Source: Pseudomonas lijiangensis (GTDB lineage Bacteria; Pseudomonadota; Gammaproteobacteria; Pseudomonadales; Pseudomonadaceae). From it: a stretch of DNA of 64,000 nt. Positions within the stretch are counted from its first letter, which is position 1, and each line of letters begins with the position of its first letter. The stretch is from positions 124,001-188,000 of the forward strand of contig NZ_CP076668.1 in NCBI RefSeq assembly GCF_018968705.1, written 5' to 3'. The notes under the pieces were generated by a model. The model saw nothing but the letters and a program-made list of their open reading frames with translations. It ran no database searches and was not told the DNA's origin. A program made the position numbers and the translations under genes. Below, piece after piece: positions 36,918 to 45,709 of this stretch.

Positions 36918-37847
36918 ATGTCCGCCTATGCCGGAATTGATGTTTCCAAGGCCACGCTGCAGGTTGCACTGTTTCCCAAAGCAGATGATCTCTGCGTGCC
37001 TAACACCGAAGAAGGTCTCGCCAGCATCGCTGAGTACCTCAGCGCCCATCAGGTTGAACGTGTTCTTGTTGAGGCCACCGGGGGTTACGAGAGACTGTCG
37101 GTAAAGCTGCTGGCTAATGCCGGGTTCAAGGTCCAGCGTATCAACCCTGTCCGCTCACGCCAGTTCGCGCTGGCCATGGGCAAGCGCGCCAAGACGGACC
37201 CGATCGACGCGCAAATGCTGGCCATGTTCGCCTCCAGCCTGGAGGAAAAGGGTTTCGCCAAGCCTGACGAGGAACGCGAAGTCCTGCTTGAACTGGTCAA
37301 CGTGCGTAGCAACCTGCTTCAACAACGCGATGACAACCGGCGCCGTATCAAACAGGCCGTACTGCCCTGCGTGGTGGAAATCTACCTCGCGTTGGAGGCC
37401 AGCCTTAAAGTGCAGATCAAGTCGGTGGATCAGCTTGTCGCTGCACAAACCCGCCGGGTCGACTCAGAACTGCTGCAACGGCTAGAGGCTGTAAAGGGCG
37501 TGGGCGCTGTGACAATCGCCAGCCTCTTCTGCTACCTGCCCGAGCTGGGCGACCTGAGTCGTGGACAAATCGCAGCGTTGGCCGGCGTGGCACCGTACAA
37601 CAACGACAGCGGTACCAAGACCGGGAAGCGGCAGATCTACGGTGGGCGGTCGAAACTACGCCGTGCGGCCTACATGTGTGCGCTGGGGATGGTGCGCTAC
37701 AACTCCGATTTCAAGGAGCGTTATGCGAGGCTGCGTGCCAAAGGCAAGTGCGCGAAAGTGGCCCTGGTGGCCTGCATGCGGGTGTTGCTGATTCGCCTGA
37801 ACGCCATGGCGCGCGACGGAACACCATGGCGTGATCAGGTGGTTTGA
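36918..37847 (+). CDS. IS110-family recombinase (transposase)
   Basis: A 309-residue full-length recombinase. The N-terminal RuvC-like DEDD domain shows YAGIDVSK, LVEATGGYE and KTDPIDAQ; the C-terminal Transposase_20 domain has VKGVGAVTIAS, ALAGVAPYNNDSG (candidate catalytic Ser) and KLRRAAYMC. It is a bridge RNA-guided recombinase by family. No frameshift or stop is seen, so it should be active. AGAGGT precedes the ATG. Confidence 0.94.
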   Translation: MSAYAGIDVSKATLQVALFPKADDLCVPNTEEGLASIAEYLSAHQVERVLVEATGGYERLSVKLLANAGFKVQRINPVRSRQFALAMGKRAKTDPIDAQMLAMFASSLEEKGFAKPDEEREVLLELVNVRSNLLQQRDDNRRRIKQAVLPCVVEIYLALEASLKVQIKSVDQLVAAQTRRVDSELLQRLEAVKGVGAVTIASLFCYLPELGDLSRGQIAALAGVAPYNNDSGTKTGKRQIYGGRSKLRRAAYMCALGMVRYNSDFKERYARLRAKGKCAKVALVACMRVLLIRLNAMARDGTPWRDQVV

Positions 37848-37990
37848 ATGGGGGGCGGGCGTTGCCCGCCATCGCGGAATCTATCCGCGATGACCTCATG
37901 AAAATGCCCGTTCATCGGGGAGTGATGAAAGACAGTTGGCTCCCACAGACGGGGTGGGAGCGAATTCATTCGCGAAGCCTCACAAGCCGC

Positions 37991-39577
37991 TTACTTCACC
38001 TTCACCTTGTAGAAGTCCTGGCGCCCGAACGGGCTGACTTCATAGCCGGTCACATCCTTGCGGGTCAGGGTGGCGGCGGTCGGGTGGGCCAGTGGCAGCC
38101 AGAGGGCCTGCTGCTGGATCTGTGCCTGGGCCTGTTGGTAAAGCTTGCTGCGCTGGGCCTGATCGCTGGTGGATTTGCCGTCGCTGATCAGCTTGTCCAG
38201 GGCCTTGTCGCAATAGCGGGCAAAGTTGGTGCCCGATTGCACGGCAGCGCAGGAGAACTGCGGCGTCAGGAAGTTATCCGGGTCGCCGTTGTCACCTGCC
38301 CAGCCCATGAACAGCAGATCATGCTCGCCCGCCTTGGCGCGCCGAATCAGCTCGCCCCATTCGATGACCTTGATCTCGGCGTCGATGCCGATCTGCTTCA
38401 GGTCCGACTGCAGCAACTGTGCACCCAGGCTCGGGTTGGGGTTCAGCAGACTGCTGGAAGGGCGGGTCCAGATGGTGGTCTTGAAGCCATTCTTCAGCCC
38501 GGCCTCGGCCAGCAACTCCTTGGCTTTGGCGACATTGTGCGGATAACCCGGCAGATCCCTGGCGTAGCTCCAGGTATTGGGCGGGTAGGGGCCGTTGGCA
38601 GTTTCTGCGGTGTCTTCAAACACGGCTTTCAGGTAGTTGGCCTTGTCGAAAGCCAGGTTTACGGCCTGACGCACTTGCGGCTTGTCGAATGGCGGGTGCT
38701 GGCTGTTGATTGCCACGAACGCGGTCATGAAGGCTTCGTTCTTTTCCACCTTGAGCGCAGGGTCCTTGCTGGCTTCCTGAATATCCAGCGGCTTGGGCGA
38801 AAGCGCGATCTGGCATTCGTCCCGGCGGATCTTCTGCAGGCGCACGTTGGCGTCCGGCGTGATGGCGTAAATCAGCGTGTCGCTTCCAGGCTTGCCTGCG
38901 AAGTAATTTTCGTTGGCTTCGTAACGCACCACGGCATCTTTCTGGAAGCGCTTGAAGACAAATGGCCCTGTGCCGATGGGCTGGCTGTTGAGTTTTTCCG
39001 GGGTGCCGGCTTTCAGCAACTGGGCGGTGTATTCAGCCGAGTAGATCGACGCGAACCCCATGCTCAGGGTCGCGAGAAAGGTCGAGTCTGCATGGTTCAG
39101 GACAAAACGCACGGTGTGCTCGTCCGGCGCTTCGATCGTCTTGATGAGGGCTGGCAACTGCATGGACTGCGCATGGGGGAAGCCGCTCTGGGCAATCTTG
39201 TGCCAAGGGTTCTGCGGATCGAGCATGCGCTTGAAGCTGAACACCACGTCCTCGGCGCTGAATTCGCGACTCGGAGTGAAATAAGGCGTGGTGTGGAATT
39301 TAACCCCGGAGCGCAGTTTGAAGTCGTAGGTCAAGCCGTCGCTGGAGACGGTCCACTCTTGGGCAAGGCTGGGGACCAGTTTGCCGCTCTTGGCATCGAA
39401 ATCCACCAGGCGATTCATCAGCACGTCGGCCGAAGCGTTGGTGGTTGTCAGCGAGTTGTATTGCACGACATCGAAGCCTTCGGGGCTGGCTTCGGTGCAG
39501 ACCACCAGGTTCGATGCCTGGGAAATGGCCGGGAATAGTAGTGGGGCCAGTAAAAAGGGTATTGCAGCAAGACGCAT
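37991..39577 (-). CDS. Periplasmic dipeptide/oligopeptide-binding protein (DppA-like)
   Basis: A 528-residue ABC-transporter solute-binding protein of family 5. The signal peptide ends near SQA at residues 19-21; the mature start NLVVCTEASPEGFDVVQYN and GTGPFVFKRF are DppA/SapA-like. No permease genes are adjacent, so it either serves a transporter encoded elsewhere or acts as a specialised receptor. The position between radC and rpmB matches my memory of PA5317 in P. aeruginosa. Confidence 0.9.
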   Translation of the reverse strand: MRLAAIPFLLAPLLFPAISQASNLVVCTEASPEGFDVVQYNSLTTTNASADVLMNRLVDFDAKSGKLVPSLAQEWTVSSDGLTYDFKLRSGVKFHTTPYFTPSREFSAEDVVFSFKRMLDPQNPWHKIAQSGFPHAQSMQLPALIKTIEAPDEHTVRFVLNHADSTFLATLSMGFASIYSAEYTAQLLKAGTPEKLNSQPIGTGPFVFKRFQKDAVVRYEANENYFAGKPGSDTLIYAITPDANVRLQKIRRDECQIALSPKPLDIQEASKDPALKVEKNEAFMTAFVAINSQHPPFDKPQVRQAVNLAFDKANYLKAVFEDTAETANGPYPPNTWSYARDLPGYPHNVAKAKELLAEAGLKNGFKTTIWTRPSSSLLNPNPSLGAQLLQSDLKQIGIDAEIKVIEWGELIRRAKAGEHDLLFMGWAGDNGDPDNFLTPQFSCAAVQSGTNFARYCDKALDKLISDGKSTSDQAQRSKLYQQAQAQIQQQALWLPLAHPTAATLTRKDVTGYEVSPFGRQDFYKVKVK

Positions 39578-39775
39578 GGCGAAATTCCTGTAGGTTCAGA
39601 AAGTGTCCATCTGCCGGCGCAGTCTGGTGAGAGGCTTGATTCGCCACACTAGACCATGTGCTTGCCCAGAACAATCGCCATGGCGCGACGAGCGGTCAAT
39701 TTGCCAGTGTGCCCGTGATAGCTTGAGCGCGGGGCCTGAGAGTGAACATTCCTGAGGCTTAAAGTGGATTGCTTG

Positions 39776-39804
39776 TTGTTGCATCAAAGGCTTTCTGGTA
39801 TAAA
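39776..39804 (+). promoter_or_regulatory. rpmBG promoter
   Basis: TTGTTG (39776-39781), a 17-base spacer and TATAAA (39799-39804). The leader of about 140 bases contains a hairpin CCAACCC/GGGTTGG (39909-39927) close to the rpmB ribosome binding site and a GGCGCC-T-GGCGCC motif. The remainder of the 39578-39952 gap shows nothing else. Confidence 0.65.
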
Positions 39805-39952
39805 GCAGCGCTCTTTTCTAGGGGCCCGGTTCCTTCACTGTAGGTGTAGCCGGTAAGACCCTTAAAGAAACGCGGCGCCTGGCGCCAAATGACTGAGAGA
39901 TTAAGCGGCCAACCCATGCCGGGTTGGGCATGTGGTTTTAGAGGGCTGAGGC

Positions 39953-40186
39953 ATGTCGAGAGTCTGTCAAGTTACTGGTAAGGGTCCAGTAACCGGGAAT
40001 AACATTTCCCACGCAAACAACAAAACCCGTCGTCGTTTCCTGCCAAACCTGCAGCATCATCGCTTCTGGGTTGAAGGCGAGAAGCGTTTTGTTCGTCTGC
40101 GCGTATCTGCCAAAGGCATGCGTATCATCGACAAGCGTGGCATCGAAGCTGTGCTTGCTGATCTGCGCCGCGACGGCAAAATCTAA
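39953..40186 (+). CDS. rpmB: 50S ribosomal protein L28
   Basis: A 77-residue basic protein, [12 protein letters not shown] at the start and DLRRDGKI at the end, exact L28 length for gammaproteobacteria. First gene of rpmBG. GAGGG lies upstream of the ATG, behind a leader hairpin that could regulate translation. Confidence 0.98.
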   Translation: MSRVCQVTGKGPVTGNNISHANNKTRRRFLPNLQHHRFWVEGEKRFVRLRVSAKGMRIIDKRGIEAVLADLRRDGKI

Positions 40187-40196
40187 GGAGATAATC

Positions 40197-40352
40197 ATGC
40201 GTGAATTGATTCGTTTGATCTCGAGCGCCGGTACTGGTCACTTCTACACTACCGACAAGAACAAGCGCACGACTCCGGACAAAATCGAAATCAAAAAATT
40301 CGATCCGGTTGTTCGCAAGCACGTGATCTACAAAGAAGGCAAAATCAAGTAA
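40197..40352 (+). CDS. rpmG: 50S ribosomal protein L33
   Basis: A 51-residue protein, [17 protein letters not shown]..., ending in EGKIK. It lacks the zinc-ribbon cysteines, so it is the zinc-independent form. Starts 10 bases after rpmB with AAGGAG. Ends in a strong terminator. Confidence 0.98.
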   Translation: MRELIRLISSAGTGHFYTTDKNKRTTPDKIEIKKFDPVVRKHVIYKEGKIK

Positions 40353-40370
40353 TTGATTCTGTCTCCTGCA

Positions 40371-40399
40371 AAAAAGCCCGCATCGCTGCGGGCTTTTTT
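40371..40399 (+). terminator. Rho-independent terminator of rpmBG
   Basis: A-run, GCCCGCA-TCGC-TGCGGGC stem, then TTTTTT. The A-run also lets it serve the convergent gene on the minus strand. Confidence 0.95.
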
Positions 40400-40420
40400 G
40401 TGTCTGGCTTATTGGCGGTA

Positions 40421-40624
40421 TCAGCCAAAAGTGAAACTCGAAATCAGACCTGCCTGATCTGTATTGATCTGGACACGGTTCAGGTCGAATTCCCTGGTGC
40501 TGAAGTCGCCCGGCCCCAGAACGCGGGCGCGGTCGGTCAGCTCGCTGATGTAGGCTTTGAGGCTCGGAAGGTAGCGGGTACCAATCAGGTATTGGAGTGA
40601 TTGAGTGATTTGTTCGTTAGTCAT
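40421..40624 (-). CDS. I78-family peptidase inhibitor-like small protein
   Basis: A 67-residue protein whose C-terminal half (RVLGPGDFSTREFDLNRVQI) matches the I78 family of serine-protease inhibitors. Unlike many members it has no signal peptide or cysteines, so it would act in the cytoplasm. I prefer the ATG at 40624, eight bases after AAGGA; the ATG at 40630 is only two bases from it. It is convergent with rpmBG and sits downstream of the cupin gene. Confidence 0.78.
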   Translation of the reverse strand: MTNEQITQSLQYLIGTRYLPSLKAYISELTDRARVLGPGDFSTREFDLNRVQINTDQAGLISSFTFG

Positions 40625-40696
40625 TTTCATAGTCCTTTATGAGTAATGTCCGAATTGGACGCCCCTAGAGTTGCGAATCCGGAAGCCCTCGCAGCG

Positions 40697-41068
40697 TTAC
40701 TTATTTATATCTTTCTCTTCAAAGACCACATAAATCTTGCGGCATGTTTCCAGGACCTCCCAGGTCCCTTTGAAGCCTGCCGGAATCACGAACCGGTCGC
40801 CGGCCCGCAAGGTCTTGGCGCGGCCTGCCTCATCACGCAGCACTGAAACGCCCTGCACGATCTCGCAATATTCATGCTCGGTGTAATTGACCCGCCATTG
40901 CCCCGGCGTACCTTCCCACACACCTGCATTCATTTGCCCGCACGGGCTGTTGTAATGGTTGTAGATTGTCTGTTGCGGATCGCCCTTGAAGACTTTTTCG
41001 GCTGCGGGACGATAGTGCTCGGCGGTCGTAGCGGCTTCGCTGAAATCGACAATGCTCTCGATGCTCAT
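40697..41068 (-). CDS. Cupin-domain protein (Cupin_3/EutQ-like)
   Basis: A 123-residue single cupin with GQWRVNYTEHEYCEIVQG and GDRFVIPAGFKGTWEVLE, the pattern of the DUF861/Cupin_3 family. Ligand and activity unknown. It is divergent from the aldehyde dehydrogenase gene, in a polyamine-catabolism neighbourhood, so a link to amine metabolism is possible but unproven. Confidence 0.85.
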   Translation of the reverse strand: MSIESIVDFSEAATTAEHYRPAAEKVFKGDPQQTIYNHYNSPCGQMNAGVWEGTPGQWRVNYTEHEYCEIVQGVSVLRDEAGRAKTLRAGDRFVIPAGFKGTWEVLETCRKIYVVFEEKDINK

Positions 41069-41317
41069 GTGTTCACCTGGCGCTGAAAAGTGATGCTGGT
41101 TGGATAGCCGGCAGCCCTGATAAGTGCCGCGCGGCTAAAAATCATCGTTGAATAAAATCAACATAAGCAGCCAAAAATGGCAATTTTTGTCAAATATATT
41201 GGAATTGCGAAGGTGCTGGTTTAGGGTGGCGGATGCTTCAGGCTGAACTCGCAGGCTCGGAATCGAGTCCTTGATGTTCCATAGCCGCGCAACGACCATC
41301 AAAAGGAGGACATGCGT

Positions 41318-42811
41318 ATGACGACCCTGACTCATGCTGACTGGGAAAAACGTGCCCAGGATTTGAAGATAGAAGGCCGCGCCTTCATCCATGGCGAATA
41401 CACCGCCGCCGCTTCAGACGCCACTTTTGATTGCCTGAGCCCCGTTGATGGCCGCTTGCTGGCCAAAGTCGCCAGTTGCGATGCCGCCGACGCCCAGCGC
41501 GCCGTAGACAGTGCGCGCAGCGTATTCAACTCCGGTGCATGGTCGCGTCTGGCGCCGACCAAGCGCAAGGCCACGATGATCCGCTTCGCAGGCCTGCTGA
41601 AAAAACACGTCGAAGAACTCGCTCTGCTTGAAACCCTGGACATGGGCAAGCCGATCAGCGACTCCTTCAATATCGACATTCCCGGCGCCGCCCAGGCGCT
41701 GAGCTGGAGTGGCGAGGCCATCGACAAGCTGTACGACGAAGTCGCCGCCACGCCCCATGATCAGTTGGGTCTGGTAACCCGCGAGCCAGTGGGCGTTGTA
41801 GCCGCCATTGTGCCGTGGAACTTCCCGCTGCTGATGGCCTGCTGGAAGCTGGGGCCTGCGCTGTCCACCGGTAACTCGGTGATTCTCAAGCCTTCGGAAA
41901 AATCGCCGCTGACTGCCATCCGCATCGCGCAACTGGCGATTGAAGCTGGCATTCCGGCGGGTGTGCTCAACGTGCTGCCAGGCCATGGTCATACCGTGGG
42001 CAAGGCTCTGGCCCTGCATATGGATGTGGATACCGTGGTGTTCACCGGTTCGACCAAGATCGCCAGACAATTGATGGTCTACGCGGGCGAGTCGAACATG
42101 AAGCGTGTCTGGCTTGAGGCGGGCGGCAAGAGCCCGAATATCGTCTTTGCCGACGCGCCGGACCTGCAGGCCGCAGCCGAGGCGGCAGCCAGCGCCATTG
42201 CCTTCAACCAGGGCGAAGTCTGCACGGCCGGTTCGCGACTGTTGGTCGAGCGCTCGATCAAGGATCGCTTCCTGCCGCTGGTGATCGAGGCCCTCAAGGC
42301 CTGGAAACCAGGCAACCCGCTGGACCCGGCGACGACTGTCGGTGCGCTGGTCGATACCCAACAGATGAACACGGTGCTGTCGTACATCGAGGCCGGTCAC
42401 GCCGATGGTGCCAAACTGGTTGCGGGCGGCAAGCGCATCCTGGAAGAAACGGGCGGCACTTATGTCGAGCCAACCATTTTCGATGGCGTGAACAACGCCA
42501 TGAGAATCGCCCAGGAAGAGATCTTCGGACCGGTACTGTCCGTCCTGACCTTTGACAGCGCCGAAGAAGCGATCCAGATCGCCAACGACACGCAATATGG
42601 CCTGGCTGCGGCGGTATGGACCTCGAACCTGTCCAAGGCGCATCTGACAGCCAAGGCATTGCGGGCCGGTAGTGTGTGGGTCAACCAGTATGACGGCGGC
42701 GACATGACCGCTCCGTTCGGTGGTTTCAAGCAATCGGGCAATGGCCGCGACAAGTCGCTGCATGCGTTCGATAAATACACCGAACTGAAATCGACCTGGA
42801 TCAAGCTGTAA
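41318..42811 (+). CDS. NAD(P)+-dependent aldehyde dehydrogenase (PuuC/KauB-like)
   Basis: A 497-residue ALDH. PWNFPL, LEAGGKSPN (general-base Glu) and NQGEVCTAGSR (nucleophile Cys) are intact. It resembles gamma-glutamyl-gamma-aminobutyraldehyde dehydrogenase (PuuC) and KauB/PauC, which oxidise aldehydes from polyamine breakdown. The ATG at 41318 is eight bases from AGGAGG; another ATG at 41312 is too close. The amine oxidase at 47545 and the PauR-like regulator at 53046 support the polyamine role. Confidence 0.92.
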   Translation: MTTLTHADWEKRAQDLKIEGRAFIHGEYTAAASDATFDCLSPVDGRLLAKVASCDAADAQRAVDSARSVFNSGAWSRLAPTKRKATMIRFAGLLKKHVEELALLETLDMGKPISDSFNIDIPGAAQALSWSGEAIDKLYDEVAATPHDQLGLVTREPVGVVAAIVPWNFPLLMACWKLGPALSTGNSVILKPSEKSPLTAIRIAQLAIEAGIPAGVLNVLPGHGHTVGKALALHMDVDTVVFTGSTKIARQLMVYAGESNMKRVWLEAGGKSPNIVFADAPDLQAAAEAAASAIAFNQGEVCTAGSRLLVERSIKDRFLPLVIEALKAWKPGNPLDPATTVGALVDTQQMNTVLSYIEAGHADGAKLVAGGKRILEETGGTYVEPTIFDGVNNAMRIAQEEIFGPVLSVLTFDSAEEAIQIANDTQYGLAAAVWTSNLSKAHLTAKALRAGSVWVNQYDGGDMTAPFGGFKQSGNGRDKSLHAFDKYTELKSTWIKL

Positions 42812-42837
42812 ACCTGGTTTTGTAAGGCTTTAATCTA

Positions 42838-42861
42838 TGGGAGGGGCCTTGGCCTCTCCCA
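42838..42861. repeat. Single REP hairpin, GGCC type
   Basis: TGGGAGGGGCC-TT-GGCCTCTCCCA, a self-complementary 24-base unit 26 bases after the aldehyde dehydrogenase stop; same core as the REPIN at 2429. It may act as a terminator. Confidence 0.82.
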
Positions 42862-42919
42862 CAAGTGACAGGTTTGCCCAAGTTTTATTGAACACTTCTT
42901 GACCCGTCGGAGCAGGGAA

Positions 42920-44068
42920 ATGCGTTGGGGTACATATTTCGCCGTGCTGGCCTCTGTCTTGAGTGTCGGCCTGGCGGTGGGCGTCAGCATGCCGCTGGTG
43001 TCATTGCGGCTGGAAAGCTGGGGCTATGGCACGTTTGCCATCGGGATCATGGCGGCGATGCCTGCCATCGGGGTGCTGCTGGGCGCCGGGCTTGCGAGCC
43101 GACTGGCCTCACACTTCGGTACTGCGAACCTGATGCGTCTGTGTCTGTGGGCCGGTGCGTTTTCGGTCGGTCTGCTGGCGCTGTTGCCCTATTACGGGGT
43201 CTGGCTGGTCTTGCGCCTGATGCTGGGCGTTATCCTGACCATCGTTTTCATTCTGGGTGAAAGCTGGATCAACCAGTTGGTGATCGAGCGTTTGCGTGGG
43301 CGTCTGGTTGCGCTCTATGGCAGTTGCTATGCCCTGAGCCAACTGGCCGGGCCGCTGTTACTGGGTGTGATCGGCACCCAGGCCGATTATGGTTTCTGGA
43401 TCGGCGTGGCATTGCTGGTCAGTTCGCCCTTGCTGTTGCTGGGGCGCAGCGGGGCTCCGAATACCGAAGCCTGCTCGGTGACGTTCCGGGATTTGCTCGG
43501 CTTCTGCCGTGGCATGCCCGCCATCGCCTGGGCGGTTTCACTGTTTGCCGCCTTCGAGGCGCTGATCCTGACGCTCTTGCCGGTCTACAGTCTGCGTCAG
43601 GGCTTCACGCCGGAAGTCGCCTTGATGATGGTCAGCACCGTGGTCGTCGGTGATGCGCTGCTGCAATTGCCCATCGGGCTGCTGGCTGATCGTGTCTCGC
43701 GTCGTGCCCTGTTCTCGGGGTGTGCGGTTGCTCTGCTGGCTTCCAGCCTGATGATTCCGTTGCTGATCGATACGGTTCTGATCTGGCCGCTTTGGGTGCT
43801 GTTTGGCGCCAGTGCGGGAGGCCTGTTCACCTTGTCGCTGATTCTGATCGGCGAGCGCTATCGCGATGATGCACTGGTGCGCGCCAATGCCCATGTGGCC
43901 CAGCTCTGGGGGATCGGCTGCCTGGTCGGGCCGCTGGTGGCGGGTGCCGGCAGCCAGTGGGTCAGCGGCCATGCCTTGCCGTTGATGATGGCGGCCGGGG
44001 CATTGGGGCTGGTGATTCTGTCGTTGCGAAACAATGCCTTTGGCGGCGCGCAAAAGGTGGTCGCTTAA
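42920..44068 (+). CDS. MFS transporter
   Basis: A 382-residue twelve-helix major facilitator of the YcaD-like class (GESWINQLVIERLRGR after helix 4, LADRVSRR between helices 8 and 9). The ATG at 42920 follows CAGGGAA; an in-frame TTG at 42899 is less likely. Its stop overlaps the stop of the convergent PLD gene by three bases. Substrate unknown. Confidence 0.88.
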   Translation: MRWGTYFAVLASVLSVGLAVGVSMPLVSLRLESWGYGTFAIGIMAAMPAIGVLLGAGLASRLASHFGTANLMRLCLWAGAFSVGLLALLPYYGVWLVLRLMLGVILTIVFILGESWINQLVIERLRGRLVALYGSCYALSQLAGPLLLGVIGTQADYGFWIGVALLVSSPLLLLGRSGAPNTEACSVTFRDLLGFCRGMPAIAWAVSLFAAFEALILTLLPVYSLRQGFTPEVALMMVSTVVVGDALLQLPIGLLADRVSRRALFSGCAVALLASSLMIPLLIDTVLIWPLWVLFGASAGGLFTLSLILIGERYRDDALVRANAHVAQLWGIGCLVGPLVAGAGSQWVSGHALPLMMAAGALGLVILSLRNNAFGGAQKVVA

Positions 44069-45642
44069 AGCATCTTTTCCAGGCCAATGGCCTTGCTGAC
44101 CCAGGAATTCATGCGGCGCCACCAGCCGCCTGGTTCCTTGTGCAGGGTGTGCATCTGGCCGTTGTCTTCGGTGACCCACACCACCTGGCCATTCTCCAGT
44201 TTCACCTCATAACTCAGGTTCGGGGCCATGCCTTGCAGGGTCAGTTCGCGCAGTTCCTCGGCCAGTTGCGGGCTGTCCACCAGTACGCCGACTTCGGTGT
44301 TCCACAGCACTGAGCGCGGGTCGAAATTGAACGAGCCGACAAAGATTTTCTGTCGGTCGAAAATCATCGCCTTGCTGTGCAGGCTTGAATCGGAGCTGGT
44401 GAGGAACGAGCTTCTTTTGAACAGATGCGGACCGCTGCCGGTGCTTCCCGTGTCGCCGGGCTGGCGGCGCAGTTCGAAGAGTTTCACGTCGTGTTCCAGC
44501 AGTGCCTTGCGATAAGGCGCATAGCCGCCATGTACCGCTGGCACGTCGGTGGCCTCCAGTGAGTTGGTCAGCAGGCTCACGGATACGCCAGCGTCCGCAC
44601 GGTTGGTGAGGTACAGCAAGCCTGCCTCGCCCGGCACGAAGTACGCCGAAATCAGCATCAGTTCCTGGTGTGCCTTCAGCAGCTCGGGAGCCAGTTGCGT
44701 CGTGAGCAGCAGATGCGGATCGGGTTCCCCTCGCGCCAGGACCTTGGTCGGCGCGTCCCACAAGGCCTGGTTATGGGCCCACGTCAGTTCGTTGAGCCAG
44801 GTGTTCAGGCTGGGCCGGGTCTTGTAGCTCATCAGGCGCTCATACAGGGCCTTGTGCTGCTGATGGGCCTCTTCCAGAGACTTGGCCAGGCGTTTGCGAG
44901 CCTTCGCCAGGTCTTTGGTGGTGGGCAGGATGTACATGAACTCATCGATGGGTTTGCTCAGCGTGCTGTTCCAGTACTGATCGAAACTGTGCCCCAGTTG
45001 CTCGGCCACCGGACCGACGCTGAGCATGTCGATATCGGTGAAATTCATATTGGGTTCGGCATCGAAGTACTCGTCGCCCAGGTTGCGCCCGCCGACGATG
45101 GCCACGCTGCTGTCGGCCAGCCACAGCTTGTTGTGCATGCGCCGATGTTGCTGCGAGAGGTTCATCAGGCGCCCGACACTGCGGGTCACGCCGGTTTCAC
45201 GGCCCAGGTTCTGCGGGTTGAACAGACGGATCTGGATATTCGGATGAGCGGCGAGGGTGGCGATGGGCTGATCGAGGCCGTCGCTGGTGGTGTCATCCAG
45301 CAGGATCCGCACACGAACCCCGCGATCTGCAGCCTTGAGCAGCTCATCGATCAGGATGCGCGTACTCAGGCCGTCATGGGCGATGTAGTACTGCAGATCC
45401 AGGCTGCTTTTGGCACTGCGGATCAGCTCGGCACGGGCCATGAACGCATCGGTGCTTTCGGGCAGCAGGCGAAATCCCGAACGCCCTTCATGGGGCATTG
45501 CCAAGGCCTGGATCGAGCGTCCGAACTCGGACGTTGAAGGCGCCAGGACCTGGCTCGGCTCGTTGGGAACGCTGAGGTGCGTGCAGCCACTGACGCTCAG
45601 CGCAACCAGCAGGCAAAGGGGCAAGGCCCATGATGTCTTCAA
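44065..45642 (-). CDS. Phospholipase D-family lipoprotein (ClsC-like)
   Basis: A 525-residue lipoprotein (lipobox LSVSGC near residues 15-20) with two HKD motifs, HNKLWLADSS followed by GGRN and HSKAMIFDRQ followed by GSFN. Two HKD units with this spacing form one active site in PLD and cardiolipin synthase enzymes. ClsC of E. coli is the nearest I can name. Possible phosphatidyltransferase at the envelope; substrate unproven. Confidence 0.88.
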   Translation of the reverse strand: MKTSWALPLCLLVALSVSGCTHLSVPNEPSQVLAPSTSEFGRSIQALAMPHEGRSGFRLLPESTDAFMARAELIRSAKSSLDLQYYIAHDGLSTRILIDELLKAADRGVRVRILLDDTTSDGLDQPIATLAAHPNIQIRLFNPQNLGRETGVTRSVGRLMNLSQQHRRMHNKLWLADSSVAIVGGRNLGDEYFDAEPNMNFTDIDMLSVGPVAEQLGHSFDQYWNSTLSKPIDEFMYILPTTKDLAKARKRLAKSLEEAHQQHKALYERLMSYKTRPSLNTWLNELTWAHNQALWDAPTKVLARGEPDPHLLLTTQLAPELLKAHQELMLISAYFVPGEAGLLYLTNRADAGVSVSLLTNSLEATDVPAVHGGYAPYRKALLEHDVKLFELRRQPGDTGSTGSGPHLFKRSSFLTSSDSSLHSKAMIFDRQKIFVGSFNFDPRSVLWNTEVGVLVDSPQLAEELRELTLQGMAPNLSYEVKLENGQVVWVTEDNGQMHTLHKEPGGWWRRMNSWVSKAIGLEKML

Positions 45643-45709
45643 ATTTTTTGTCCGTCAGGCAGGTTTCGCATGCGATATGACCCTGAAATGACGGAAAGAT
45701 TTTCAGGTT

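Larger units (their letters stand above)
36708..37939 (+). mobile_element. Intact IS110-family insertion sequence in a REP palindrome
   Basis: The element is 1232 bases if counted from the left CT core (36708-36709) to just before the right CT (37940-37941). There are no terminal inverted repeats, as usual for IS110. It contains one full-length recombinase gene and a structured upstream end that reads as a bridge RNA. The right end terminates GACAGTTGG, the left end starts TGTGTCTTTG. The 92 bases after the gene contain small hairpins (e.g. ATCGCGGA/TCCGCGAT at 37872-37892). Confidence 0.92.
36692..37976. repeat. REP palindrome split by the IS110 element
   Basis: The left portion is at 36692-36709 and the right portion at 37940-37976. 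Joining them at the shared CT restores a perfect 23-base inverted repeat of the GAATTC type with the short loop AGACGGG. This fixes the insertion site of the element to the base, apart from the shared CT. Confidence 0.93.

Noticed and set aside
39830..39952. tRNA or riboswitch in the rpmBG leader
   Set aside because: Two hairpins are visible but no cloverleaf or known aptamer pattern; kept only as a leader note.
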